Shown piece by piece: positions 16,833 through 24,782 of a stretch of 64,000 nucleotides of DNA. The notes below the pieces were generated by a model that was given only the letters and a program-made list of their open reading frames with translations, was not told where the DNA came from and searched no databases. Numbering within the stretch: the stretch's first letter is position 1; every line of letters starts with the position of its first letter. The DNA is taken from NCBI RefSeq assembly GCF_013387495.1, contig NZ_JABZEE010000010.1, forward strand, positions 62,001 to 126,000. The letters run 5' to 3'. The position numbers were made by a program, and so were the translations under genes. Origin of the DNA: Streptomyces sp. PKU-EA00015. GTDB lineage: Bacteria > Actinomycetota > Actinomycetes > Streptomycetales > Streptomycetaceae.

Positions 16833-17420
16833 ATGTCAGCATTTCTGCTCAGTCTGCATACGGTGGTCCCTGTGAGAAGAAGAGCAATGCTTTCGTGTGC
16901 CATCGCCGTGGCCGTGGTCGGCGCGGCTTCGCTGCCCGCGGTCGCCCAAGGGCCGTCGGGGGACACGACCGTGACGTTCACCGTGGCAACGGCGAACCTC
17001 ACGATCGAGGTGCCCTCCTCCCGCGACCTGGGGTCCGGGTTCCCGGGGCAGACGATCAGCGGTCAGCTCGGCACCGTGACAGTGGACGACGAGCGGGCCG
17101 CGGCGGACGCCACGTGGACAGCGCAGGTGGTCGCGACGCAGTTCGACACCGGAACGGACGCGCCTTCCGAGACCGTCCCGCCGAACCTGGTGGACTACTG
17201 GTCCGGGCCGGCGACCTCCACCACTGGCACCGGCGACTTCGTGCCCGGCCAGCCCACGCGTGCCGACCGGCAAAGCCTGGAGCGGCCGCGCACCGCGTTC
17301 TCCCATACCACGGGCAGCGGGAACAACAGCGCGAGCTGGAACCCCACCCTGGAGATCACCATCCCGAACGAGGCCGTCGGCGGGCTCTACAGCGGGACGG
17401 TGACCCATTCGGTTTCGTGA
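16833..17420 (+). CDS. Secreted WxL-like beta-sandwich protein 2
   Basis: A 195-residue exported paralog of the protein at 15942. The signal peptide is VRRRAMLSCAIAVAVVGAAS with cleavage after AVA; translation may start at ATG 16833 (GGAG 7 nt upstream) or at GTG 16872, which gives a more typical signal peptide. The mature domain repeats the paralog plan: LTIEVPSSRDLGSGFPGQ, TWTAQVVATQFDTG, LVDYWSGPATSTTGTG and a final YSGTVTHSVS. It has no lipobox, LPXTG motif or enzymatic motif. The DUF916-like membrane gene starts 4 nt after the stop, so the two are co-transcribed. A surface or peptidoglycan-associated role like that of small WxL proteins is proposed. Confidence 0.78.
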   Translation: MSAFLLSLHTVVPVRRRAMLSCAIAVAVVGAASLPAVAQGPSGDTTVTFTVATANLTIEVPSSRDLGSGFPGQTISGQLGTVTVDDERAAADATWTAQVVATQFDTGTDAPSETVPPNLVDYWSGPATSTTGTGDFVPGQPTRADRQSLERPRTAFSHTTGSGNNSASWNPTLEITIPNEAVGGLYSGTVTHSVS

Positions 17421-17424
17421 GCCC

Positions 17425-18396
17425 GTGGCCGGACTGCTCCTTGCGGTGTCCCTGCTCGTCGGATCTGTCGCGCCCGTGGCCGCAGAGGAGCCGCGGCGGG
17501 CCTCCGACGACTTGAGCGTCGGCATCCGGCTCGTCGACGCGCCGGTCAGCCGCCGCGAGGACAACCGTGCCCACCGGTACATCATCGATCACATCAAACC
17601 GGCCGAGCAGATTCGCAGGCGGATCGCGGTCACCAACCTGTCGGACACGCGACACCGCGTGCGGCTCTACCCCGCGGCCGCCGCGGTCCACAAGGACGGC
17701 TTCACCTTCGCCCCCGGTCGCAGGGGCAACGAGCTCACCAGATGGGTGACGCTCGAGCACAGCGAACTCGTCCTGGAACCCGACGAGACGGCGACAGTGT
17801 GGACCGAGATCACCGTGGCGAAGGATGCGACGGGCGGCGAACACTACGGTGTCATCTGGGCGGAGATCAGCCCCAAGCGCGACCCCTCACAGCAGGTGCA
17901 CCACGTGGCCCGCGCCGGGGTGCGCATCTATCTGTCCGTCGGGCCCGGCGGAGAACCACGCTCGGACTTCCGCATCGAAGATCTGACCGGCGCACGCGCC
18001 AAGAACGGCGTACCGGTGGTCACAGCCCGAGTGAAGAACACCGGCGGGCGGGCCCTCGACCTCACGGGCAAACTCACCCTGTCACATGGGCCGGGCGGAG
18101 TGTCCGCAGGCCCGTTCAACGTCCAGGCCGTCACCGTCGGCCCAGGCCGCTCGGCGCCGGCGACGACCTCACTCGACCCGCGGCTGCCGGACGGGGCGTG
18201 GACCGCACAACTGACCCTCGCCAGCGGACTCGTCACACGAGAGACCAGCGGCCGCATCAGCATCGGCACGCCGCAGTCGGCCCGCCGGGGCGGCGGAAAC
18301 AGCCGGATGGCCATGGTCACGGTCGGCAGCCTCGTTTCGGTTGCCGCGACAGCGGTGCTCGCGTACGCATACCGCCGCCGCAGCCACTCGCGCTGA
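17425..18396 (+). CDS. DUF916-like (WxLIP-type) membrane-anchored surface protein
   Basis: A 323-residue exported protein with a C-terminal membrane anchor. Short N-terminal hydrophobic signal (LLLAVSLLVGSVAPVAA), then a beta-sandwich with the features of the DUF916 'WxL protein peptidoglycan domain': IKPAEQIRRRIAVTNLSD, an Ala/Val strand about 20 residues later, ELVLEPDETATVWTEITV and GGEHYGVIWAEI. A second beta domain (about 170-275) follows, then a hydrophobic helix near 295-316 (MAMVTVGSLVSVAATAVLAY) and an Arg/His-rich tail. In Firmicutes, DUF916 proteins are encoded next to WxL proteins and help bind them to the wall. Here two WxL-like paralogs lie directly upstream, the nearest 4 nt away. 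The family assignment comes from motif pattern and context. Confidence 0.78.
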   Translation: MAGLLLAVSLLVGSVAPVAAEEPRRASDDLSVGIRLVDAPVSRREDNRAHRYIIDHIKPAEQIRRRIAVTNLSDTRHRVRLYPAAAAVHKDGFTFAPGRRGNELTRWVTLEHSELVLEPDETATVWTEITVAKDATGGEHYGVIWAEISPKRDPSQQVHHVARAGVRIYLSVGPGGEPRSDFRIEDLTGARAKNGVPVVTARVKNTGGRALDLTGKLTLSHGPGGVSAGPFNVQAVTVGPGRSAPATTSLDPRLPDGAWTAQLTLASGLVTRETSGRISIGTPQSARRGGGNSRMAMVTVGSLVSVAATAVLAYAYRRRSHSR

Positions 18397-18415
18397 TCGA
18401 GCTGCACTGTCGCGC

Positions 18416-18619
18416 ATGAACGTCTTCCCGGCGGAGCTGGCACACCGCCTGGGGCTCGACCCCGACACCGATCTGTACCCGCAGATGGCCGTCGGGATGG
18501 CGCTGACCGCCTTCAACACCGTGCTGCAACGGTGGAGCGACAGCGACAGCGCCGAGGACCACACCGCACTGATCGACCGGGCCTTCACCCTGTTCTCCCC
18601 GGCCTTGGACGCCGTCTGA
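18416..18619 (+). pseudogene. TetR-family regulator C-terminal remnant
   Basis: A 67-codon open frame (MNVFPAELAHRLGLDPDTDL onwards) that resembles only the C-terminal ligand-binding half of MftR-type TetR regulators: D-x-D-x-x-P-x-x-A-V, then AFNTVLQRW and LIDRAFTLFSPAL. The DNA-binding half is absent; upstream DNA codes for the DUF916-like protein in another frame. It has no visible SD. It is most simply a decayed fragment left by a deletion or rearrangement at the edge of the surface cassette. Confidence 0.6.
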
Positions 18620-18838
18620 CGGCCGGGCCCCTCTCGTGCACGGGCTGGCGTGCCCCACGGGCAACCCCGAACGCGGAGGAGGAAGGCCAGCACTCGCCCA
18701 GGAGCACCTGCCGACTTGCGCTCATCGACGTCCAGAGGCCGGTCATGGACGGCATTGGGCGCTTGTGCGTACGGCCAAGGGACGCATTGGTTTCCCATGG
18801 ACAGAGCGCCAATGCTTCATTGTGTAGGCTGCCGACTT

Positions 18839-19180
18839 ATGAGACAGGATGCAGTGCGCGGTCACCTGGACGGACTGCTGCTGGCCGTACTGGAACCGGG
18901 TCCCCTGCACGGCTACGCGATCATCACTGCCGTCCAGCAGCGCAGCGGAGGGGCGCTCGAGCTGCGTACCGGCACGATCTATCCCGCGCTCAACCGGCTG
19001 GAGCGAGTCGGGCTGCTGCGCAGCAGTTGGCAGAGCACCGGGGAGCGTCGGAGGCGTTGCTACGAGCTCACCGACGCCGGACGCCGGACGCTGGCACACG
19101 AGCGGTCGGCATGGCAGGAATTCACCACCGCCATCGGATCGGTCCTGAATCCCGTCACGCCGCCCGGAGCCGCCACATGA
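18839..19180 (+). CDS. PadR-family transcriptional regulator
   Basis: A 113-residue regulator. The PadR winged-helix is clear: LDGLLLAVLEPGPLHGYAI, then LRTGTIYPALNRLERVGLL and YELTDAGRRTL. No SD precedes the ATG; a TAGGCT hexamer ends 8 nt upstream, so the message may be leaderless or nearly so. The stop overlaps the start of a membrane protein gene (ATGA). PadR regulators commonly sit before such membrane partners and repress their own operon. Confidence 0.9.
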   Translation: MRQDAVRGHLDGLLLAVLEPGPLHGYAIITAVQQRSGGALELRTGTIYPALNRLERVGLLRSSWQSTGERRRRCYELTDAGRRTLAHERSAWQEFTTAIGSVLNPVTPPGAAT

Positions 19181-19878
19181 GCGCCGTCAGCCCTCGGACC
19201 GACCCCATCGAGGATTATGTATCGGCTCTCTCCGCCGCCCTGCACGGCCCGGAGCGGACCAAGGCGCGCATGGTGGCCGAGGTGCGCGAGGGCCTCGCGG
19301 ACGCGGTGTCGGAACGCACTCGCGTCGGGCTGACGTATCAGCGCGCCGCACAGCAGGCGGTGCGGGAGTTCGGCACCGCGGACGAGCTCGTGGGGAGCTG
19401 GCAGCGCGAGCTGACGATCGCGCAGGCTCGGCACACCGCGCGAGCCATCGCCCTCACGCTCCCCTTCGTGATTGCCTGCTGGTATCTCGTCCAGCGCGCC
19501 GGCAACGAGCCGACCTGGCAACTGCCGCGCACGGCCCAGCTGCTGGCTGTCCACCTGGCCGGCGTCTCGGCGCTCGCTGCACTGCTCGCCGCCGTGGCCC
19601 TGGCGGCCACCGGCACGCTCGCCCGCTGGCTGCCCACACCGGACCGGCTGCCCCTCACGGTCGCGTGGGCGGGCACCGGCGCCAGCGTGTCCATGGCCCT
19701 CGCCACCCTCGCCCTCGCCGTCTCGGCCTCCCTCGCGACCGACTGGCTGCTGCTCGCGTTCGCCGGAGCCCTCGCCGCCACCTCGCACGCCCTGGTGGCC
19801 GGTTCGGCCCGGTCCTGCCGCCGCTGTGCGCGCCTGACGACCACGGACGGCCAACCGGACAGCGGCGCCCGGACCTGA
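19177..19878 (+). CDS. HAAS-type membrane protein, PadR operon partner
   Basis: A 233-residue protein. The N-terminal cytoplasmic part (about 8-70: IEDYVSALSAALHGPERTK, REFGTADELVGSWQREL) matches the HAAS/permease-prefix helical domain that usually accompanies PadR regulators. Four hydrophobic segments follow (for example IALTLPFVIACWYLV, LLAVHLAGVSALAALLAAVAL, WAGTGASVSMALATLALAV, WLLLAFAGALAATSHALV), and the tail is Cys/Arg-rich. It overlaps the PadR gene by 4 nt. The physiological role of these proteins is not established. Confidence 0.8.
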   Translation: MSAVSPRTDPIEDYVSALSAALHGPERTKARMVAEVREGLADAVSERTRVGLTYQRAAQQAVREFGTADELVGSWQRELTIAQARHTARAIALTLPFVIACWYLVQRAGNEPTWQLPRTAQLLAVHLAGVSALAALLAAVALAATGTLARWLPTPDRLPLTVAWAGTGASVSMALATLALAVSASLATDWLLLAFAGALAATSHALVAGSARSCRRCARLTTTDGQPDSGART

Positions 19879-20268
19879 GCAGCGAGCAGCGGGGACCGGC
19901 GCCATGTGAAGGGCACGCCGCCTGGCGCTGCCCCTGCGTCGGCGGGCGGTTCGACGGTACCGGCCGCCGGGCAGGTCCGGGACGTCGCCGGCCGGAGCAT
20001 CGTCGGCCTCGCCCTCCCGCGTCGTGACGGAACCCGTCGGGGCGCGGCCCCGGAATCACCGGTGACAGGACCGGCCCGGTTGCCCGGTTGCCCGGCCGCC
20101 CGGACGGCTGGGAGAACCGTCCGGGCGGTCTGCCGTGGCGTCATTTCCGGCCGCGAGGCCCGACGGTGAAGCCGGGGGCTCCGCCGAGGTGACGGATGTT
20201 CGTGATCACCGTCGTGGGCCGTCCAGCCGGACCAGGTTCTCGGTGGGGGTGGTCGCGGCGTACGGCGG
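19879..20268. other. Intergenic region with a terminator and possible coding debris
   Basis: About 390 nt without a supported gene. It holds a strong hairpin (20096-20128). On the minus strand near 20160-20210, a short reading ITNIRHLGGAPGFTVGP before a stop looks like the tail of an unrelated protein, perhaps an FAD-oxidase-like remnant. It has no body or start, so I do not call a gene. Confidence 0.4.
20096..20128. terminator. Hairpin between convergent genes
   Basis: Perfect 12-bp stem CCGCCCGGACGG / CCGTCCGGGCGG with a 9-nt loop. It lies downstream of the PadR operon and of the convergent DUF2269-like gene. Confidence 0.65.
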
Positions 20269-20790
20269 TCAGGCGCCGGTCGTGGAGCCGGGGCGGACGA
20301 CCATCAGGACCACCACGACGGCCCAGAGGAGGTTGAAGATGCCGGTGACCATGGCCAGGCGGCGGGCCGCCGCCGAGCGCGTCGCCTCCGAGGTGGCGGT
20401 GTCCACGTCCGTGTCCACACCCGTGCCCGGGCCGACGCCTGCGGCCTCGGGGCGGGCGAGCAGCCGTTCCTGACCGGGCAGAATCGCCATCAGCAGCAGG
20501 CCCGCGGCGATCGCGGTGAGGACGATCGAGACGAGGAGCCAAGCGTCGCCCAACACGCCCATCCGGGCGCCGGTCGCGATACCGAAGACCGGCACGACGA
20601 CGCCGACGACGGTGTACCCCCGGCAGATCCGGTGCAGCAGAGCCGCGGTGGCGGGGGTGCGCTCCTCGCCGCTCGGGTCGTCACCGGTCTGCGGCTTGAC
20701 GAAGCGGGGGAACATCGACGCCGCCACAGTAATCGGCCCAATCGTCACGATCGACGCCAACACGTGCACCGAGAGCAGCAGTTTGGTCAC
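20269..20790 (-). CDS. DUF2269-like integral membrane protein
   Basis: A 173-residue membrane protein, GTG start with AGGAGGGG upstream. It has four hydrophobic segments (KLLLSVHVLASIVTIGPITV, GYTVVGVVVPVFGIATG, WLLVSIVLTAIAAGLLLMAI, MVTGIFNLLWAVVVVLMVV) and conserved-looking VHVLA and GP motifs of DUF2269-type proteins. The loop between helices 3 and 4 is hydrophilic with many Thr and Asp. Function is unknown. The promoter region carries repeated CTACCAA/TTGGTAG half-sites, so a dedicated repressor is expected, yet no regulator gene adjoins it here. Confidence 0.75.
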   Translation of the reverse strand: MTKLLLSVHVLASIVTIGPITVAASMFPRFVKPQTGDDPSGEERTPATAALLHRICRGYTVVGVVVPVFGIATGARMGVLGDAWLLVSIVLTAIAAGLLLMAILPGQERLLARPEAAGVGPGTGVDTDVDTATSEATRSAAARRLAMVTGIFNLLWAVVVVLMVVRPGSTTGA

Positions 20791-20809
20791 CGGGACCCCT
20801 CCTGAATGG

Positions 20810-20880
20810 CTACCAATATGTTTCCTACCAACCTATTGGTAGCACAGTTGCCCCCGCTTTGAGTAGGCTGCCAACCTATT
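20810..20880. promoter_or_regulatory. Repeated CTACCAA half-sites, probable operator
   Basis: CTACCAA at 20810-20816; a perfect 18-bp palindrome CTACCAA-CCTA-TTGGTAG at 20825-20842; and a direct repeat CCAACCTATT at 20828-20837 and 20871-20880. The AT-rich cluster lies just upstream of the DUF2269-like gene and stands out from the GC-rich background. It probably binds a TetR- or MarR-type regulator encoded elsewhere. Confidence 0.6.
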
Positions 20881-20898
20881 ACCCGGCTGGGGCAGGCG

Positions 20899-21323
20899 AG
20901 TGCGAGATGCGCCCGCCACGAGACCACCCGGCCCTGGGGTGAGCGGTCGCTGCTGACCGCCTACTGGGCCATCTCCGGCTACGGGCTGCGCGCCTCCCGG
21001 CTCTGGCGTGGCTGGCGGCAGCGATGATCGTCACGGTCGCGGTGACGGTGCTGTGGGGCCTGCCCGCAGATGACCCCAAGCCGCAGATCACCCTCACCGC
21101 CGATACTCCCGACCCGGCCAATCCCACCGGTTCGTGGACCCGCCGCGTCACCACCGAGCGGTTCGAGAAGGCACTGCGGGTGGTGATCAATTCGGTGGTG
21201 TTCCGCTCCTCCGGTCAGAACCTGACCACCGCCGGCACCTACACCGAGACGACCTCCCGGCTGGCCGAGCCCGTCCTCCTCGGCCTGGCCGTCCTGGCCG
21301 TCCGCAGCCGCATCAAACGCTGA
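20899..21323 (+). pseudogene. Frameshifted 3' remnant of a Streptomyces membrane protein
   Basis: Coding traces in two frames. From about 20899, one frame reads RPWGERSLLTAYWAISGYGL-RASRL. At about 21003 a single missing base shifts the continuation into the next frame, which reads LAWLAAAMIVTVAVTVLWGL and runs to a stop at 21323 ending RSRIKR. The AYWAISGYGLRASRxLAWL stretch is a familiar C-terminal membrane segment of a Streptomyces protein family whose N-terminal part is missing here. There is no start codon or SD. The upstream edge touches the operator repeats of the neighbouring gene. Confidence 0.6.
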
Positions 21324-21366
21324 CCACCTCACACCGCCCCGAGGATCAACCGTCTCGGGCCGGCAC

Positions 21367-22509
21367 CTACAGCCAGTCCCGTCGTTTGAAGATGAAGTAG
21401 AGGCTCGTGCACACCGCTGCCATCAGCAGAATCGCGAACGGATACCCGAAGGTCCAGTTCAGCTCCGGCATCGCGTCGAAGTTCATGCCGTAGATGGTTC
21501 CGACCAGTGTGGGTGCAAAGAGGATGGCGGCCCACGAGGAGATCTTCTTGATCTCCTCGTTCTGCTCGAAGCCCGCCTCCGCCAGCGCCCGCATCTCCGC
21601 GTTCTGCTGCTGGGTCACCAGCGTCGCGTTCACCGTGAGGATGTCCGCGAGTGCCTGGCGGAAGCCGTCCACGCGTTCGCTGGTGTGGGTCACGTGGTCG
21701 GCGACGTCGCGCAGATAGCGCTGCAGTTCCTCGTGCGTGCCGTACTTCGCGAAGCCCGCCATCAATCCGTGCAGCATCGAGACGAGGGGCCGGGTGGCGC
21801 GCTGGAACTCGACCATCTCGCGGGACAGTTCGTAGATACGGCGCGAGACCGCCGGGTCGCCGCCGAAGACCTCCGTCTCGATCTCGTCGATGTCGTTCTG
21901 CACTCCGGCCACGACCGGGGCGTAGCCGTCGACCACCGCGTCCAGGATCGCGTAGAGCACCGCCTCCGGGCCCAGCGCGAGCAGTTCGGGCGTCTGCTCC
22001 ATGCGGTGGCGCACCGCGGACAGGTCGGGGGCCGCGCCGTGGCGGACCGTGATCAGGAAGTCCTTGCCGACGAAGACGTGAAGTTCGCCGAATTCGACCT
22101 CCTCCTGGGCGTCGAGATAGCGGGCGGCCCGCAGGACGACGAAGAGCGTGTCGCCGTAGCGTTCCAGCTTGGGCCGCTGATGGGCCTCCAGCGCGTCCTC
22201 GACCGCCAGTTCGTGCAGGTCGAACTCGGCCGCCAGGGAGTGCAGTTCGGCCTCGCTCGGCCGGTGCAGGCCGATCCACGCCATGCCGCCCGGGTACTGG
22301 CGCAGCTGGCCGAACGTCTCCGCCAGCGACTCGGGGTTCGCCACGCGCCGCCCGTCGCGGTACAGCACGGCCTGCACCACGCTGCCCTGGTCCCTGGCGA
22401 CGGGCGGGGCCACGGGCGGCTCCGCCCCCGGTGCGCGGCCCGCGGGACGCTTCGCGGGGGGAGCGGCGGGCCGGCGGCGCCAGTGGTGCCGCTTGGGCGA
22501 ACGTGCCAT
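21367..22509 (-). CDS. corA: CorA-family magnesium/cobalt transporter
   Basis: A 380-residue divalent-cation channel. A basic, Pro-rich N-terminus (MARSPKRHHWRRR) is followed by the large cytoplasmic alpha/beta funnel (AVLYRDGRR, GMAWIGLHRPSEAELHSLA, DALEAHQRPKLERYGDTLF) and long coiled helices. Two C-terminal transmembrane helices are separated by the family signature YGMNFDAMPE. It ends FKRRDWL, as CorA proteins do. Start ATG 22509 is chosen for GGGAGG upstream; a longer frame to 22626 would overlap the divergent promoter. Mg2+ is the usual substrate. Confidence 0.93.
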   Translation of the reverse strand: MARSPKRHHWRRRPAAPPAKRPAGRAPGAEPPVAPPVARDQGSVVQAVLYRDGRRVANPESLAETFGQLRQYPGGMAWIGLHRPSEAELHSLAAEFDLHELAVEDALEAHQRPKLERYGDTLFVVLRAARYLDAQEEVEFGELHVFVGKDFLITVRHGAAPDLSAVRHRMEQTPELLALGPEAVLYAILDAVVDGYAPVVAGVQNDIDEIETEVFGGDPAVSRRIYELSREMVEFQRATRPLVSMLHGLMAGFAKYGTHEELQRYLRDVADHVTHTSERVDGFRQALADILTVNATLVTQQQNAEMRALAEAGFEQNEEIKKISSWAAILFAPTLVGTIYGMNFDAMPELNWTFGYPFAILLMAAVCTSLYFIFKRRDWL

Positions 22510-22633
22510 CGCGATCTCGCCTCCCACCTCGTCGTACGGCCGAGCGGGACGTGCGCCTGGCCCGGTGCAGGATATCCACACACGTGGCCGGCCCCGGCAT
22601 CCGTCGAGGACAGAACCTGTCCGCAAGGCTGGG

Positions 22634-22646
22634 TAGCGTACGCGCC
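22634..22646 (+). promoter_or_regulatory. -10 box for a probable leaderless transcript
   Basis: TAGCGT (22634-22639) is 7 nt before the ATG at 22647 and no SD is present, as expected for a leaderless message. Confidence 0.5.
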
Positions 22647-23783
22647 ATGGCGACCAAGACGGTGAAGACGACGTATCCCAGGCTCGGCACCCGCGCGCTC
22701 AACCGCGCCACCCTGGAGCGGCAGATGCTGCTGCGCCGCGCACCCCGGTCGGCGACGACCGCCGAGGGCGCCGTGCGGCATCTCGTCGGGCTCCAGGCGC
22801 AGAACGTGAAGCCGCCGTACTACGCGCTCGCCGCCCGCCTCGACGGCTTCGACCCGGGTGAGCTGTCCGCGGCGATGGCCGAGCGCCGGGTCGCCCGCAT
22901 GGTGACCATGCGCTCCACCATCCACACGCACACTGCCGACGACTGCATGGCGCTGCGGCCCCTGGTGCAGGCCGCGCGCGACCGCGAACTGGGCCAGTTC
23001 AGGAAGGGGCTCACGGGCGTGGACCTGGGGCGGCTGGCGGCACTCGTGCGCGACCTCGTGGAGGAGGAGCCGCGGACGATGAAGGAGCTGCGGGAGGCAC
23101 TGCTCGTGCACTGGCCGGACGCCGACCCGTTCGCCCTCTCGGTCGCAGCCCGCTGCACCCTGCCCCTCGTGCAGGTCACCCCGCGCGGCCTGTGGGGGAG
23201 CAGCGGGCAGGTGGCACTGACCACGGCGGAGCACTGGTTCGGCAGGGAGGCGGAGCCGGTGCCGGCACCGGACGACACCGTCCTGCGCTACCTCGCGGCC
23301 TTCGGGCCCGCCTCCGTCAAGGACTTCCAGACGTGGTCGGGGCTGACCCGGACGCGCGAGGCGTTCGAGCGGCTGCGGCCGGATCTCCTCGTCTTCCAGG
23401 ACGACCAGGGCACCGAACTGTTCGACGTGCCGGAAGCACCCCGGCCGGACCGCGACACCCCGGCGCCGCCGCGCTTCCTGCCGGAGTTCGACAACCTGCT
23501 GCTCTCGCACGCGGACCGGAGCCGGGTCGTGCCCGCGGAGCACCGGACGCGCACCTGGAAGGGGAACCAGGCCTACCGCACCTTCCTGGTCGACGGCTTC
23601 CTGGCGGGCATCTGGCGGCTGCAGGTGACGAGGGACACCGCGACGCTGACGGTCCAGCCGTTCGCCCCGCTGACGCGGGAACAGCGCGCCGAACTGACCG
23701 AGGAGGCCACGGGTCTGCTCACGACCATGACCTCCGCGCGTTCGCACGACGTCCGTTTCGGGGCCGTGGGGGAGACGGGCTGA
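22647..23783 (+). CDS. AlkZ-like winged-helix DNA-binding protein
   Basis: A 378-residue protein of the 'winged helix DNA-binding domain' family that includes AlkZ-type DNA glycosylases. Typical features are RATLERQMLLRR, VRHLVGLQAQNVKPPYYAL, a QAQ/QNV motif in helix 3, MVTMRSTIHTHTADDCMALR, and LPEFDNLLLSHADRSR near residue 285. AlkZ uses a Q-x-Q motif for catalysis; GLQAQ here matches. It is divergent from corA with 137 nt between them. Role in excision of bulky or crosslinked lesions is inferred from the family; many members are uncharacterised. Confidence 0.85.
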   Translation: MATKTVKTTYPRLGTRALNRATLERQMLLRRAPRSATTAEGAVRHLVGLQAQNVKPPYYALAARLDGFDPGELSAAMAERRVARMVTMRSTIHTHTADDCMALRPLVQAARDRELGQFRKGLTGVDLGRLAALVRDLVEEEPRTMKELREALLVHWPDADPFALSVAARCTLPLVQVTPRGLWGSSGQVALTTAEHWFGREAEPVPAPDDTVLRYLAAFGPASVKDFQTWSGLTRTREAFERLRPDLLVFQDDQGTELFDVPEAPRPDRDTPAPPRFLPEFDNLLLSHADRSRVVPAEHRTRTWKGNQAYRTFLVDGFLAGIWRLQVTRDTATLTVQPFAPLTREQRAELTEEATGLLTTMTSARSHDVRFGAVGETG

Positions 23784-23818
23784 CCGTCGCGGGGTGCGCC
23801 CGCCTCTACCCCATTCGA

Positions 23819-24667
23819 TTACGGCAGTACGCCGCCCCGGCGTGCCGCAGCGACCGCCTCGCCCCGGCTGTGGGCGCCCAGCTTCCGCATCGCCGAGCGC
23901 AGGTACGCCTTCACCGTCTCCGGCTTCAGACCCAGCCGCTCCGCCGCCGCCGCGTTCGTCGCACCCGACGCCACGCAGCTGAGCACGTCGATCTCGCGCG
24001 GGGCGAGTGGCACCCCTGCCGCAGGCGCGGCGGCGTCGGCGGAGGCCAGCCGGCCGCACACCGCCAGCAGCTCCGCGCGCAGCGCCGGGTCCGCGATTCT
24101 CGGGGCGAGCGCCCGCAGCTCGCCGTGCACCTCGCGGACCGTCTCCCAGGACCGCCGGTCCCCTTCCACCCCCGGGCCGGCGCCCGTCCCCGGTCCGCGT
24201 ATCCCGGCCAGCAGTTGCCCCGCCTCGTCCCGCAGGAGGAGCGCCTGTTCGACGTCGCGCGCCGCGGCCACGGCCTCGTCGAGGACCCGGTCGCCGAGCG
24301 CCACGGGCCGGCGCAGGGCGCCGTACAGCACGCCGCGCACCCGTCGGCGTACGACGACCGGCACCGCGACGACCGACCGCAGTCCCTCCGCCGCGACCGC
24401 CGCGTCGTACTCGTGGCTGATGTGCCGGGCGGTCGGGTAGTCGGTCACGGTGCACGGCCGGGACAGGGCCATCGACTTCCCGCCGAGCCCGTTGCCGGTG
24501 CGGATGGCGAGTCCGCGCAGCGCGTTCGTCGCCGTTCCGGTCAGTTCGGCGATGCGCAGCGGGCGCGCGTCGTGCACCAGTCCGCCGAAGGCGACGGGCA
24601 GCCCGGTCGCCCGCCGCAGGCGTACGAGTGCTGCCCGCATCTCGACCGCTTCGTCCGGTCCGCCCAC
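23819..24667 (-). CDS. GAF-LuxR family transcriptional regulator
   Basis: A 282-residue regulator with an N-terminal GAF-like sensory part (about 15-150: TGLPVAFGGLVHD, RHISHEYDAAVAAEGLRSVVAVPV) and a C-terminal LuxR helix-turn-helix (about 220-278: LAPREIDVLSCVASGATNAA, LGLKPETVKAYLRSAMRKLG). GTG start with GGGAGGAG 7 nt upstream. It is divergent from two coupled acyl-CoA synthetase genes and probably controls them; a palindrome in the shared promoter (24706-24721) is a candidate site. Confidence 0.9.
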   Translation of the reverse strand: MGGPDEAVEMRAALVRLRRATGLPVAFGGLVHDARPLRIAELTGTATNALRGLAIRTGNGLGGKSMALSRPCTVTDYPTARHISHEYDAAVAAEGLRSVVAVPVVVRRRVRGVLYGALRRPVALGDRVLDEAVAAARDVEQALLLRDEAGQLLAGIRGPGTGAGPGVEGDRRSWETVREVHGELRALAPRIADPALRAELLAVCGRLASADAAAPAAGVPLAPREIDVLSCVASGATNAAAAERLGLKPETVKAYLRSAMRKLGAHSRGEAVAAARRGGVLP

Positions 24668-24705
24668 GCGCAGCTCCTCCCGCCGGTGCCCAGCTCCGGG
24701 ACGAC

Positions 24706-24721
24706 ACCCCCGTATGGGGGT
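24706..24721. promoter_or_regulatory. Palindrome ACCCCC-GTAT-GGGGGT in divergent promoter
   Basis: A 16-bp element with perfect 6-bp arms, centred in the 115-nt gap between the GAF-LuxR gene and the first acyl-CoA synthetase gene. It could be the operator of the LuxR regulator. Confidence 0.5.
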
Positions 24722-24782
24722 AGTGAGACCCAGGTCACCGATTACACGATGTGCGAGGCCCGTCCCGCAACGAGGAGGAAGC

